DNA of 64,000 nt, from contig JALGQZ010000013.1 of assembly GCA_023105745.1 (NCBI GenBank), forward strand, positions 19,505,105 to 19,569,104, written 5' to 3'. This document shows, piece after piece, positions 44,544-57,265 of this stretch. The position numbers and the translations under genes were made by a program. The notes under the pieces were generated by a model. That model was not told the DNA's origin. It searched no databases and was given only the letters and a program-made list of their open reading frames with translations. The stretch comes from Austropuccinia psidii (lineage: Eukaryota > Basidiomycota > Pucciniomycetes > Pucciniales > Sphaerophragmiaceae). Every line of letters begins with the position of its first letter. Position 1 is the first letter of the stretch.

Positions 44544-46644
44544 TCTTGCTCTCAATCATCATCTAATTCCAAATTATCACTCCAAATATCTCTAGTCTAC
44601 TAACTGACAATTCTATATGGTATCAATCAAGACACTTTGCACAATTAATCTTTCCTGAGAGACCATCAAATCCCTTCTTGCCAATTTTTTTTTACAAAAT
44701 GAACTCTGAGGTTACCAAATAATGCCATCAGGGGGCTTCAAGTGCATTACTGAGATTAAATTCATTGATTTCTTGTCAAAGTTGAACTTTCACTAAAGAT
44801 TATGAAATTGGGTAGAGCTTTTTATCATTTAAGCACATAGAAATTGAAACTGGACCCAGAAAAAGGAGTTTTGATATTTCTGCCATCATCTTTGGTCTGT
44901 GATTAGAAGCCCTCTTGACAGTGTTATTATTCTTTGGTATAAGTTCATCTTTTGAATAATATGCAATAGACATAAATGCAGCCATTGCTGCAGTAATGTA
45001 TTCATGCACTATTTGCATTCCACCATGATATTTATGTATTCATCATAACTTTTGCTGTCCTTGATTTTGGCCTTTTGTTGTCAGGAAATATTTGGCTTAG
45101 ATTTGTGCCATCATGAAGATGTTGCAAGATGTTGTGAACCATAATGAAGGCCATCTCAGAAGTAGGATCTATATTTACCAAGGATTAAGAGGTATTTAGG
45201 AACTCCTGGTTTCCAACAAAAATTTAAATATCCTGAATTACCCCTTGAAGTCTTGGCCAGCAAGTCTTGACAGGTTTGTGAAGGGGCTCCAATATGGATT
45301 TGATTAAATCACTTGTATCTGACCTTGCAGTTACTTCAGTTCTTCATGATTTATTGTTGAGGCTGTGGTCTATTATTTGATCACCAAAAAAAACGACTTC
45401 ACTATAATCAGACAGAATATTGGCTGATCTCAAATTTCAGTAAACTGGTAATAATAGAACTATTTTAGAATTCACTGGCCATTTTTTACCCTCAAAATAA
45501 CAGTCTCAATATGTTTTTTGAGGAGTTTACGTGTAACACGTACCATGGAAACCTCATTCCCTAATAATTTGGAAAGGTGTTTCAAAATGAAAAAATATTT
45601 TGAAGGAAGGTTTTATAATATGCATTTCTTGTCATTTGGGTTTGACATTGCGAAATCCTTGTCATGGGACATTCAGAAAGCTTCTTGATAACTGGGTCTG
45701 TTCAAGAATCATGGTTAGTATGCTTCATTTGTACTTTAAAAGGATAATTACTTAATTTCAGGAGGCCTTTGAGGCATAGGTGGTATATTTGATGACTTTT
45801 GAATAAGTACACCTTTGGACTTATGAAAATAGACATTTGGTAGGTTAGGTTGATTTGGATATGCTTGGCATGGAGCGCCAATTGGAAGATGCTTGAATTG
45901 GGGAAAAGTGAGGGAAGATGTTTGTGAGATAAGTGGAGAATTTTGAAATTCGGAAGCCAAAGATATTTTTTGGCTGTGTGAATCCTGATGAGTTAGGCTG
46001 AAAGGGTTCTTGGGCAATATGGATCCAGTTTTGATCAAAGGTGCAAGTGGTAAGGTAATAGGAACCGTTTGTGGGGATTGTATTGGTTGATGGGATGTTT
46101 GTGATTGCAAAATAGGTACCAATAATGATTCTTGAGGGAAATCTTCATATAAAGCTTTGGCAAGTGATGTGTTTTGACAAGGAAGAGAATCAGGAATAAT
46201 GAGAGTATTTTTGGCAAAACTTTGCTCTTGGATTCTTTCTGATCTGTGAAAAAGGATATTTTGATTGGTATGGGTGGGGGAGGGGACTTGGGGGTGGTCA
46301 TTCCTTGCAGATATGGGAGGAGTGAGATTATGCTTTGGTCTGTAGAGGTTTTAATGATAAAGCTTTGTTGTATTTGAAGTAGCAGCTGATTAATCATAAA
46401 TTGATTCTTCTGAGTGAAACCTCTGCCTTAAAATTTCTGAGGAAGGACTTCTGAATGAATTTTTGGAAGGGAAGGTTTGTCCTCTCAATGACAAATCTGC
46501 TTCAATTGAAACATATGTGGATATTTCAAGTTTTGGAGGAGTTGCTTTCAAAAAATTTGATTTCAAATTAAATGTTTGATTGTATTTATAAGAAACAGCC
46601 TTTCCAGGAAGTTTCAGACTAATTTTGGTAGCTTCATACTCCAT
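44544..46644 (-). pseudogene. Decayed two-exon gene, function unknown
   Basis: The first exon starts at ATG 46,644 (MEYEATKISLKLPGKA..) and stays in one frame to about 45,752, apart from in-frame stops near 46,388 and 46,344. It is Pro/Ser/Gln-rich. It ends at a well-formed 54-nt intron, 45,751-45,698: GTAATT, branch TACTAAC, acceptor TTGAACAG. Behind it, open stretches with frameshifts and stops continue: ..KKLSECPMTRISQ.., ..FGDQIIDHSLNNKS.., ..SILEPLHKPVKTCWPRL.. and the ORF 45,018-44,800 (..YITAAMAAFMSIAYYSKDEL..). It reaches the site where element A was inserted. The family is not recognised. The relic at 13,060-13,880 may be its continuation. Confidence 0.6.
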
Positions 46645-47615
46645 TTGCTTTAATTGATGTTCAATAAATGTTTTTTTTTAAGTCTGAGATTTGAAAGGTA
46701 CTTGGCTTTTATTTTATCAATATTTTTTTATGCTTTTGCTTGAAAGTGGGAATGGTTTGGGCACTTTCAAGGTGGTGTATGATGAGGGATTCTATGTTGG
46801 TGAATATCATTCTGGACTTCGAAGGATGGCTATTTGAAAATTTTACGCTCACCAGAGAAATCTGCCATTATGAAGATTAGAAGGCTGTTTGAATGGAACT
46901 TGTCTTTAAACATATACTAATACCATGGCTATAATGAGTAGCCAAAAAATAAATAGAAATTGAATTTTGTGGGGGGAAAAGTCAAAGCCTGATCAGGAGG
47001 GTCAAGGGGAAAAAATAAGAAAGATTAACCTAAAAGATTAAAGCTTTCTGTTCATCTTTGGAAATTGACACTTGTTTAAGGTGAATTCAATCATTGGAAA
47101 CTCTAAGTTGTTTCAAACACTTTTTAGAGTTTCTTTGATTTTTACATGGAATTGTTTCAGGTATCCATGTTTTATTACATGCCCTAAAAAAGTATATTAA
47201 ATCTCAATATTGTAATGGAACAGGTTTCATCTCAACCTTAAACCTGTCCATTAAGAATATGTTCTGGAATTTTTTATAAATTAGGAATTTTTATACAAAA
47301 TTTAATATATGTTAAATCAGAAAACACACAATTGTTTGTTAATAATTGCAACATGAGTCCAATATTGGTAAAAAAATCAGTATTGGTATTTATACACAAT
47401 TGCTAAATTGAGAATTTATTGATTTTTTTTAAAAAAAACATATCAAGATTCTTAAAAAAAAGAAGAAAAATGTAATTTTTTTATAAAAAATTAATTTTGG
47501 GTAGTTTTTTGTTTGTTTAAAATACAAAGGAGATTATTTTGAAGGTTAAAAAAACAAAAAACAAGTTAATATACTTATTGTTTTGGATAAAGCATGTGGC
47601 TCCATCCAGTAATAA
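46645..47615. other. No gene recognised
   Basis: AT-rich region upstream of the decayed gene; long A and T runs, no ORF worth calling. Confidence 0.4.
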
Positions 47616-47910
47616 TATGATTTTTGAGGATTGTCAAAAATCATAATATATTGCAGTAACCACCTACAATCAGTGGTTACTGCAATAACACCCATTGTCA
47701 ACTGTGACACTCAACAATGGCTTAACTGGCTCTTTCACTTTTTTTCAAGCATTATGTGATTGAAAAATAGTGAAACCTCTGCTTATGTAAGATTGTCAAG
47801 GATTGGCTCCAGCCCCTGCAGTAAAATTCATTGTTTACAATGCTTGTAGAAGTGGTTAGAGATCTCAGAACTAACCACTTATGATTCAGAGCTCTTAGAG
47901 CTCATACTTC
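47616..47910. repeat. Cluster of short perfect hairpins
   Basis: Successive inverted repeats: 47,616-47,627/47,634-47,645 (stem 12, loop 6); 47,649-47,663/47,673-47,687 (stem 15, loop 9); 47,692-47,698/47,714-47,720 (stem 7); about 47,829-47,842 (CATTGT.TT.ACAATG); 47,850-47,859/47,871-47,880 (stem 10, loop 11); and GAGCTC-TTA-GAGCTC near 47,890. No ORF spans them. Confidence 0.65.
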
Positions 47911-49672
47911 TATTTGTAATGTCCAAATGTTGCAACTTCAAAACATACTATTTTTTGAAATTAATTTAAATTTTCCATTTTCATTTTTCAAAATGTCATG
48001 CAGATATTTGAGTGCAAAAAAAAATCAAATGTTTCTTGTAAAATTAGAAGGGATTTCACAAGCATTGATTTTTGAACATTAAGAAATGGAGTTTTGAGCC
48101 TGGTCCAAAGTTAAAATTCAAATTGAATTAGTTTTTTACATTATAATTTTCAAATTTATTGATAATTTTAAAGTTAAAACCCAAAATGCATTATAAAGAA
48201 AGAAAAGAAGCTTTTTGACAACATTTAATCTGCACTTATTTGGCCAATAATTCAAAAAATAACCCAAGTTGGACATTTTTTATTTATTTTGCTTACCAGT
48301 TATGCCTTGGTGTGGATAATCCCCAAAATGGCTTTCTAATACTTTTTCAATCCTTGGTGAGTGGGTATTTGGCCACACGCTGGGCTAGTTTTTCAAAAAC
48401 AAAACAAATAACCTTTGGAAATGAACTTTAAGCTTGAGGATTTTTGGAAATTGGTAGGAAAGGTGTTCTGTAGCTGTTTTTACACAAAATGTCTGTATTT
48501 CAAACTTAAACTGGGGATTTCCCCCCAACCAAAGATATCCTAAAGCTTTCATTTTTGACTTAATTATAATTGAGTTTTTATATTTTATTTTCAAAATAAT
48601 TGCCAAATTAAATATGTGGGTATTCCAAGTCATCACTGGGATATCTGATCCAATTTATAATATTAAGTATAAAATTAAACATAGTATCTTCAATTTGCCT
48701 CATTGAAAATTGAGAAATTTCATCCAAAAAGTTCCAAATTGGCAAACACAATTTTCAAAAAAATGAGCAAGTCTATTGGAATATATATATATATGCGTTA
48801 AAGAAATGGTGTGGAGGTAGCCTGGAACTCATCTTGAAATAATTTGCCCATAAGGCCAAAGTCATTTTCAATTGGTTTCAAAGGTGTCTGAAAGTTGAAT
48901 CTTTTTCCTTACCCTCCCAAATTTAGCTTACCTGAATTCTTTTGAAAAATGTTTTGTGACTATAGCCCTCATTAATATTAATATATATATATGAATCTAT
49001 ATATATGTAATACAATTGATTATCACAGCCCACCTTCATCATTGTTTTTTCATGTAAAGTAAAATCTTCAAGATCTGTGTCTTGGACGCAACTATTTCAT
49101 CATTTAATTTTGACCTTTAAGTTTCAATTAAGCTGGAATGATAGTTAAATACTTTTCAAACACACCCTTATGATCTTTACTGAAATTTTAACATTTGAAA
49201 ATCCAGCTTATTCTATGCACTTATGTAATTCATTAACGATTCACCACTGAAAAAAAAAATGATTTCATCAAATTTACCAATAATATTCCATTCAGTTTGC
49301 CAATTTTTCCCTCTCAAATATATACTACCTGCCTTGCTATATCCAATTTTGTTCAAAGGTTTATCAAAACCCTAATTCATTTGAATATTCAACTGATTCA
49401 TTATTGGGAAAGTGAGTATTCAAATATTACAGAGAGGGAAGAAAAATCATCTCCATTCATAATTTATGAAATATCACTAACCTGTTGGATCAGATTCATC
49501 ATTAACAAATTATTATCTTCTTTGCAGCTAGCCTAAATTAATAAAGCTAATATAATCATCAAGCTGATTTGAAAAGTAAATCTTACAAAAATTTCTGGAA
49601 GACCAATTTAAGAGGGCAAGCAAGATTTAAGTTCATTTACTATTCTCATTGTAATATGAATAACTCATTTTT
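47911..49672. other. No gene recognised; AT microsatellites
   Basis: AT-rich. Short (AT)n runs at about 48,781-48,795 and 48,975-49,010. The plus ORF 48,240-48,431 (TTG start) and others are short and without a motif. Confidence 0.4.
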
Positions 49673-51413
49673 ATGCACCTAATCTTTATTCCATTCAAAA
49701 CTGAATTTTTAGCTCCAGAAACATCTACCAGCCCCACAGAAGTTCCTCTTACTCCAGAAAATCTAAACTCATACCATGCAGCTGCCCTTATTATGCTTGG
49801 TCAATATTGCAAGAAAAAAGAAAAAAAGCAAAATTCACAAGTATCACAGGGTCTATCAAGAAATGCTAAAAGCTAGAGTAACCCATGTGCAAATACAGGA
49901 TTGGCCAGATCAAATTTGGATTGGGTTGAGGCTGTGTTGGGAATACAATCCCCCTCCTTCTTACTTCTAACTTCACCCACTGAAGCAGATATTCAAAGGT
50001 TTGAGAACCACTTTGCAGCTTTTACGGATAAATACCCAGTCCACATGAAAGGCTATATGGATTCAGTTGAAAGGACATATGGATGTCAGGCTGAGTCTAT
50101 GAAGAGGTGATAATAACAGTATTTACAATCTAGAGTATGACTGTGACACAGATAATACTGATGAAAAAGGTCTCTAAATAAAGAAGAAGGGCTTTATAAA
50201 AAGGTGTTAGTAGTGGTGAGTGCTGTTGAAAGCCCCAGGTGCTGCTTTATTGATTGGATTATTATAATACAGTCTGAATTAATTAAAATTATAATTATAC
50301 CTGATTATTTACCCCTTTATTGAATCAACTATGAGGTATTGAAGTATCAAACTTCTTCTTTGTCTTTTTGACACCTCATGATTGTGGCTATGGCATATTA
50401 TCCCACTGAAAAGGTGTATTGACCCAATTGTAGGATTTTAACCTTAAATCTGCTATAACTTTGTGGGTTTTTGAGATTTAGAGCTCAATGTTGCTTCATT
50501 ATGTAGCCCTGTATAATATCTACACAATTGTTCCTCCTTTTTAATGCGGGACATCAAATATGGCAACGTTATTCCATATAACATTTTATGTTAGTGAGAT
50601 GTATGAGTTTCTCAATATCGGTATGGAGATTTTTTGCTCCATAACCTTTGTTCCAGATGAGATATGGGGAAATGAATGGGACCATCAGATAGCCATTATT
50701 TTTCTTTTTCAAAAATGACCCAACTTTAAGTATCTCACACTAAAACTGTAGAAGTTAGATGAGAGGTGAATATTTTATTAACCCTTATTTGGCCTAACTT
50801 TTGTCATAACATCAATAGTTTTTGTGTTATCTCAATTTAGCTAGTACCATTGCATAGCCCTGACTTGGCGATTAAATTTGAATACCTATTTTCTGGATTT
50901 AAGCCTCTTCCTCTGTATTTCAGATTAGAGGTGAAAATTAAGATTTATTCTCAGCAACAACTTTGAAAAGAAATAACTGTGTTATTCTTTGTCCCATGAG
51001 GATGGGACTTGTATCTTTGCAAAGAGATTGGTTTGCTCTTTCCTTTGATACTTTTCCAGATGGTTTGGCTTAGCTCCATGTTTTGGTGATATGTTGGCTT
51101 TATCATTGGCTGTCATGCTTGTTCTCTGGTTTTGAGTCACAGGCTGACAATGGAAATCTTATTGAAAATGAAAAGAAGTTTATTCAAAAATTCTCATCGA
51201 ATAAAATGGATATCATACTTCCTCCTAGTCAATGCTCAGTTGGAAGCTCTTCAGAACAAGCTATCAATTCAAACAGTCAAGATTGGCTTTCCTAAGGGCA
51301 TTCTCTTTTCAAAAAGTGTGGATTCACCTGAGTTACATTTTCTTGAAATGTTTCCCCCTCATCAACCTGGAATAAAGCCACCACAGCCTTTCTCCTTCCT
51401 TATTGAGAGTTAA
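49673..51413 (+). pseudogene. Plus-strand gene relic split by a solo LTR
   Basis: A plus frame runs 49,673-50,083 with one TAG after ..SRNAKS (near 49,874). It ends ..MDSVERTYG at the LTR and resumes in exactly the same frame behind the second ATGGA copy at 51,155 (NLIENEKKFIQKF..) to a stop at 51,293-51,295. From there an overlapping frame continues to 51,413 (..FPKGILFSKSVDSPELHF..), so there is also a frameshift. In the first part, a second frame (49,776-49,970) also looks coding. No family is recognised. The perfect frame continuity across the insertion supports that this was coding DNA. Confidence 0.5.
50084..51149 (-). mobile_element. Solo LTR of the element-B family
   Basis: 1,066 bp, TGTCAGGCTGAGTC to ..GTCACAGGCTGACA, flanked by the exact 5-bp duplication ATGGA (50,079-50,083 and 51,150-51,154). 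No internal sequence remains, so it is a product of LTR-LTR recombination. It is diverged from the B LTRs and about 300 bp shorter. Confidence 0.92.
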
Positions 51414-51729
51414 GATATTGGCATGGTGGTACAAGATTCTACCAAATTGAGTAGATGCTGAGGAACCAGGCCAAGAAAAGTGCAATTGTTAATAGATGTC
51501 TCCTTAGAAGGAAATCCATATGGAAGAAGCAAAACCCCGCTGCATAAATTGAATACACCACAAGTAGGCAAGCTGGTAGCTTGAGGAATTCCAAGAAAAA
51601 GGTACTAAATTTTTTTTATCAGATTCTATCAAGTGTAATATAAACTTAAATCAACTTGATATATCTAAAATCATAGAATAACAAAAGGCAGATTCTCCAG
51701 AAAGTGGCAACAGATTTAATCCTCAATAA
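51414..51729. other. No gene recognised
   Basis: Short stretch between the plus-strand relic and the truncated end of element D. No LTR terminus or polypurine tract is present. Confidence 0.4.
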
Positions 51730-54285
51730 TCATCCAAGGGTTTTGATGTTATTGAAGTTAGTGGTGGATACAAGAACTAGGTCCCCCACTTTGAAATCTG
51801 GAGTTGCATGTGATTTATCCCAATTGTTTTTAGCATATGAAAAGGAGTCTTCCATGCACCTTACTGCATGCTTCCTAGCTTTTTCAAGCATTCCTTTGAA
51901 GCTATCAGCTGTGGGATTTATTTCAATGAAATCTTTCCTCAAGGAATCTTGGGGTAATTTGGGGTTCCATCCTTTTTCTAGGATAGCAGGAGTTTGATTG
52001 GTGCTGGCATGGATTGATGTTTTATATTCTAATTCCAGTGCTGGCAGCAGAGTACACCAATCATGGGTAAATTCATCACAATCTTTGCATTCAAGGCCAT
52101 ATGCACAAAATCTTCTTACCATGTCCTCTAAGGTTTGGATCATCCTTTCAGCCAGTCCATAAGTTTGTGGGTGGTAGGCTGTAGAGAAATACAGCTTAGT
52201 GCCAAATAAGTGGTGAAGATTTGTCCATAGTGCTGAAGTGAATTTGGGATCCCTATCACTAATGATATTTGTAAATATATCAGTCCATGACACTACTCTA
52301 TTCCATATCAGAAGAGCTGTATCCATGGCTGTATCATCCTTGTGACATGGTAAAAAGATTGGAGTTTTACTTAATCTGTCCCCAATTACTAGGCAAGCAT
52401 TATAGCTTCTGTCACCCCCTGGTGGTAGTCCAGTTACCCAATCCATATGGAAAATTTCCCAAGGTCTGCTTGGTTCTTGGATTTTTATCATATTTAAAAG
52501 TCTCTTGCCTGTGGATTTATTTGCCATTTGGCATCAGTCACAGGTTTTGCAATACTCTGCAACATCTTTCTGCCACATTGGCCACCATATGCAGGTCTTT
52601 CCCTTCTCTCTTGTTCTGTCTTCAGACAGATGTCCTGAAAAGGGGCTATAATGGCATTCTTTTAGTACAAGATTGATTAGTGACCTGTCTATAACTGTCA
52701 TGACACATGTGTGCTTGGTTCTGTGGTAAATTATACCATCCAGTAGGTGAAATCTTCCTTCAACATGAGGTTTTTTCCATATTTCATCCAAGGCATGTAT
52801 TAGAGAGTTGTCTTTACTGTCTTTGTTAAGTAATTGGCATAAGATGCTACAATTCATATCTTGCGTGTAGCTATTTCTGACTTCTTCAAAGAAGGTGGTG
52901 TTCAATTCTGTAACACTTATTCCTTCTATTGGGATCTGTGGTGAAGCTTCTTCTGGAACATAAGCAGGATTATCAATATCATTTGGTAATGGCCATCTGC
53001 TCAGTCAGTCTTCATTCTTATGAATATTCCCATCCTTATGAACAATTGTCACATTGCCCCTGTTTCCTTGTATGGCTATTTGCCACCTGAGCATATGCCT
53101 GTTGGGTGTTTTCATGTTTAATAGTGATTTGACAGCTGTAAAATCTGTTATCACCTCAAAAACACATCCCTCTAAGAAGTAGTTCAATCTCTCCAAGGCC
53201 CAAACAAGGCATGGACATTCCATTTGACTTGCCCCATATCTGGCCTCAGTTGGTTTGATTTGCCTGGATATGAAACATATGGGTCCTTCTACAGGTTTGT
53301 CATTTATGATCTGGACTTGGTGAAATGCAGAACCCAGTCCATCCACTGATGCATCAATATACAATTTGAAAGGAAATTTAAATTCTGGCATCAGTAAGAG
53401 TGGAGCAGTGGTCAAGGCTTTGCTTAGAGACTCAAAAGCTTTGACTCTGTCAACAGTCATTTCAAATACTGTGTCTTTGTCACACAATTTATAAGGTGGT
53501 CTTGCTATGTATGCAAAATCTTTAATGTGTTTCCTGTAATGTCCTGCAAAACCTAAGAATGACTTAATTTCCTTCTTGTTCTGAGGCATGGGTTTTATCA
53601 ATACTGCTGCAACTTTTTGTTTGTCAATTCCAAGGGACAAACTAGATACAACATGTCCTAGTGCTTTAAGTTCATTAAATCCAAGATGACATTTCTTCTA
53701 GGAGATTTTCATGTTTACTGATTGAATTTTTGTCAAAACTCTGGACAATCTGTACATGTGTTCCTCCCAAGTTTCGGAACAGACAATAATGTCATCAATG
53801 TAAATGATTAACCATCCCTCTGAGAGCTCTTCAGGGAAGATTTCATTCATCATTCTTTGGAAGTGTGAAGGTGCATTTTTAATACCAAAGGGCATTTTTA
53901 AGTATTCATACACTCCACAATGAACAATAATTCTCAAGTATTTTCTTGCTCTTGGTGTCACTACATTTTGATGGAATCCTTTAAGGGCATCCATAGTGGT
54001 TATATACACTGCTTGAGATATTTGAGTGAGGGCAATCTGGATTTTTGGAATTGGGTATCTGTCTGGAACAGTATAAGTGTTCAGAGCTCTAAAGTCCCCA
54101 ACCATTCTGTATTTTCCATTATGCCACGCCACTATGACTGGTGTAGTTATTTCTACATCTTCATTGTGGCCTACTTTTCCTATTACACTAAGGTCCAGAA
54201 GTTCTTTGATATTAAATTCCAGAGCTTCTCTTGATTTTGGACTTGCTGGATATGCAGGTCTTCTTAGGAGTGGTGGATAAGGTCT
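51730..54285 (-). pseudogene. Element D RT, RNase H and integrase (broken, truncated)
   Basis: Pieces 54,132-53,698 ([24 protein letters not shown]), 53,640-53,005 (RNase [31 protein letters not shown]), 52,905-52,534 and 52,527-51,730 (integrase: [38 protein letters not shown]). All are in one frame, separated by single stops; for example TGA inside YCKTCD*CQ at 52,534. The catalytic residues of RT and integrase are present. The frame is lost behind VLVSTTNFNNI, where the element is cut. Confidence 0.9.
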
Positions 54286-55473
54286 CTAAATGTTCAGAAT
54301 GATGTCAACTTCATGACCAATAATTGCTCCTAGAGGTTCTTTGTCTGTAGCGAATGCTCCTCTGTGGTCATACAAAAGGGAAGAAAGTTCATTTTCTTGT
54401 TTATCAGTCAGATGAAGGCTTATTTTAGCCTCATTTAACTGTTCAGATTGGAATTTCTCTAACTCTAACTTGACTGGTGATACTTTGTTTACTGTAATTT
54501 GTCTTTTAAACGGTAAAAAGGCAAATTTTTGGCACTTATTGTCCCCAATTGTAAAGTATCTGTCTGTGTTATTATGTAAATCTATCCCATACATGATTAA
54601 ATAGTCATTTCCCAATATAAAATGGGTACTAGAGCAATTTTCCATAACAACAAATTCAACTGTGATTCTTAAATTCCCATTGATGTGTGGAAATATGACA
54701 TTGGTCTCAAAGATTCCTAATGCTTTCATTGGGTTACTTGCACTGTTGAGTTTTATACCATCCATTGGTAACAACTGGTCTTCAAAATTTGGTACACAAG
54801 TCTGAAGAAAAGATTTTCCAACACAAGAGCAGAAGGCTCCTGGGTCAAGCAAAAGTTTGTTGGGCTTGTTGTCAATCACCACTTCTGTTATACAGGAGGT
54901 ACCAGCTGTATAACCTTTCCCTCTGTTTGGTTTTGTTTTAATGAGTTGTGCATCTTGAACTTTTGATAAATCAATTTGACCATTGCTCAATTCTGGCAAG
55001 TGGGAATAAGATTCCATGATGTCAAAAGTGGCATTGATATTTTCTATATCTTTTGAAGATTCAAAAAATATGGATGACTTATCATATGATTTGTCTTCAA
55101 TTATGTCTTCTTTTTCAAAATCAGGTTCTTTTTCAATGTCAATTTCATTGATTTCCCCCCTTTTTGGAGATGTATTGGCTAAATGGGTGGTGCTTTGGCA
55201 AATATGGCACTTTCTGACTGTATCTGTAGATTTATACTTAACATTATTAGAATTTTCTTTGGGATTTTTTTCCACAGAATCTTTCCAAGGTGTATTAAAC
55301 CTTGTTTTGAGATTCACCCTACTGGAACCAATTTTGGTTCTGGTTGTTACTTCTTCTAATATATTGATAATATCCTCTGCTGAAGATTGTTCAGTAGTCC
55401 TGCTTTTGACGGCATGCTCTAAGTCACCTCCACAGTGTCTCAAAGTTTTTCTATGGATCATAAATTTTGACAT
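54286..55473 (-). pseudogene. Element D nucleocapsid and protease segment
   Basis: 395 codons open. Zinc knuckle CHICQSTTHLANTS, whose last Cys is Ser. The protease motif reads LLLDPGAFCSCVG, with D-P-G where D-T-G or D-S-G is usual (C has DTG). Ends ..PLGAIIGHEVDIILNI, directly ahead of RT and separated from it by a stop. Same frame as the other pol pieces. Confidence 0.82.
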
Positions 55474-55497
55474 GTCAGGATATAATGCTGTTAATAT

Positions 55498-57265
55498 TTA
55501 TTTTTGTTGGCAAAACCATGGTAAAGCTTTGTCTTTATCAGAATTAAATTTGGCAGATTGAAAGGCTGTTTCAACTTTAAACCTCCAAGCATCATTTTCC
55601 CATTTGTTAATGATTTGGGTTTTCCACCAAGTCCAACTCTGGTGTCCATGTGCTTGTCTTATTTTGATGTACCATCTGTGAGCTGATTTGGTAAACAAGG
55701 TGTTAAATCTTGCTGTTACCAATCGGTCTGGTAATTCAAAATCCTCTTTGATCATGTAAATACCTCTAATGAATTCCATATGGTCATACTCTCCTTCACC
55801 ACTGAAGTGAGGCCATTATTTAAGTTTTGGAGCTTCTTTCAAGAGTGCTTGGCCCATTGATGGTTCTAAGTAATGAAAAAAAGGAGAAAATTCATTTTTT
55901 AACTGTGAATTTTCAATATAAAAAAATTTTGGATTGGGAATTCTTGCATCTTCATTTTGATTCAGAGGTGTAGGCATTCTTGGTAAAGTGTTTAGCAGTT
56001 GTTCAATATCATTCATTTTACTGTTAGTACACCTTTGTGAACTTCTTAACTCATGTTGTAAGCTTTGTATAGAGTCTATGACATTCTTTTTATGATAATC
56101 CTCTTTATATGTAAGCTCATTCCATAATTCTGTTTGTTTAGTATTATCAGATATAACTTCATTTAGCTTTATTGTTAATTTTGATATTTCCTCTGTTGTG
56201 GTATCAAAATGCTTTTTCAAGGCAACTTTATTTGTCTTTACTTCAGCAAATGATTTTGAAATATCATCAAGAGCTGTCTTATTATCATCTTTGATAGTAT
56301 TAATAGCTTGTTTTATTCTTGTTTCAATTATGTCATCAATATTGAATTTAGAATATTTGTCTGTTAATTCTTTAATAATGGCAGATTGTTTATTTATTTT
56401 AATGCCAAAATAATTATGATTATTGGAATTTTTGATTGTTCTTAAAACTATTTCAAAGCATTTCAGTGTCTAATTTATTTGGCTCAGACTCAAGTTATTT
56501 GTTTTAAGATTGTCAGAAATTGGTGTATTCTCATCAGAAAGATGACTTTTTATGTCAATAATAGCTTTATACAACTCTGGAATACAATTAAAAGTATCAG
56601 AAATCATTTTTGATATTTTAATCTGGCTTCCTCCTTCTTTTGTAGTTCCATCATGGTTCTGGCAATCTGAAATACATTTTCCATAGCATCCTGCTGAATC
56701 TTTGGAATCCTTTCTCCTTGGCTGTAAGGTTTTGGGGCTTGTGCCTTCCCTTTGCCCTTGTTTGGAGCTTGTGGCTGCTTTTTCACATTGAAATTGCTGC
56801 TGCTGGCCACTGGGGCTGTTTTTGACACTGGTTTGGGTGGTGGAGGGTTGTTTTTCCTCCATTCTAGTGTCAAAAGCATCATGTTTTTCTTCTCCATCAA
56901 TGGATGGCATCCAGTGAGAAATTTGCAAGTATTGGGATGGCCCAGGAATTTTCTCAGTCAGGTAAGAATTCATGAAGTTCTTCCACAGGTCTGCAAGGAT
57001 CTGGTACTCCTTGAACTGAAGTGCATTGTTGTATGCACTGTGGCTGGCTTTGTATATGTCCACTGAGGCTTGTTGTGGCGATGTCAGCACTTTTTGAAGG
57101 GAAAATGGTATTATCAGCTTCAGAATGACCCATTTTAGTTGTTTGGAAGTCATCAACTGACCCTTTTCCCTCTGTACCTGATTGGACTCTGCCATAATCA
57201 CGTCTATTACCTTTCTCATAGCTGCTTGAGGGGTTATAGCTGGCTCCTGATCTAGTTGAAGGCAT
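55498..57265 (-). pseudogene. Element D Gag (broken)
   Basis: Starts at ATG 57,265 (MPSTRSGASYNP..) and runs to a stop at 56,954, where a 1-nt loss shifts the frame. The next frame (to 56,470), then 56,220-55,816 (coiled coil with QRCTNSKMNDIEQL) and 55,779-55,498 (capsid: MEFIRGIYMIKEDFEL.., WTWWKTQIINKW) continue it with stops between. The start codon lies 14 nt before a predicted 3' splice site (ACTAG|ATCAGG). Confidence 0.8.

Noticed and set aside
50084..51149. 3' LTR of element D
   Set aside because: It belongs to the B family by sequence, has its own ATGGA target duplication, and lies beyond the truncated end of D. It is a solo LTR.
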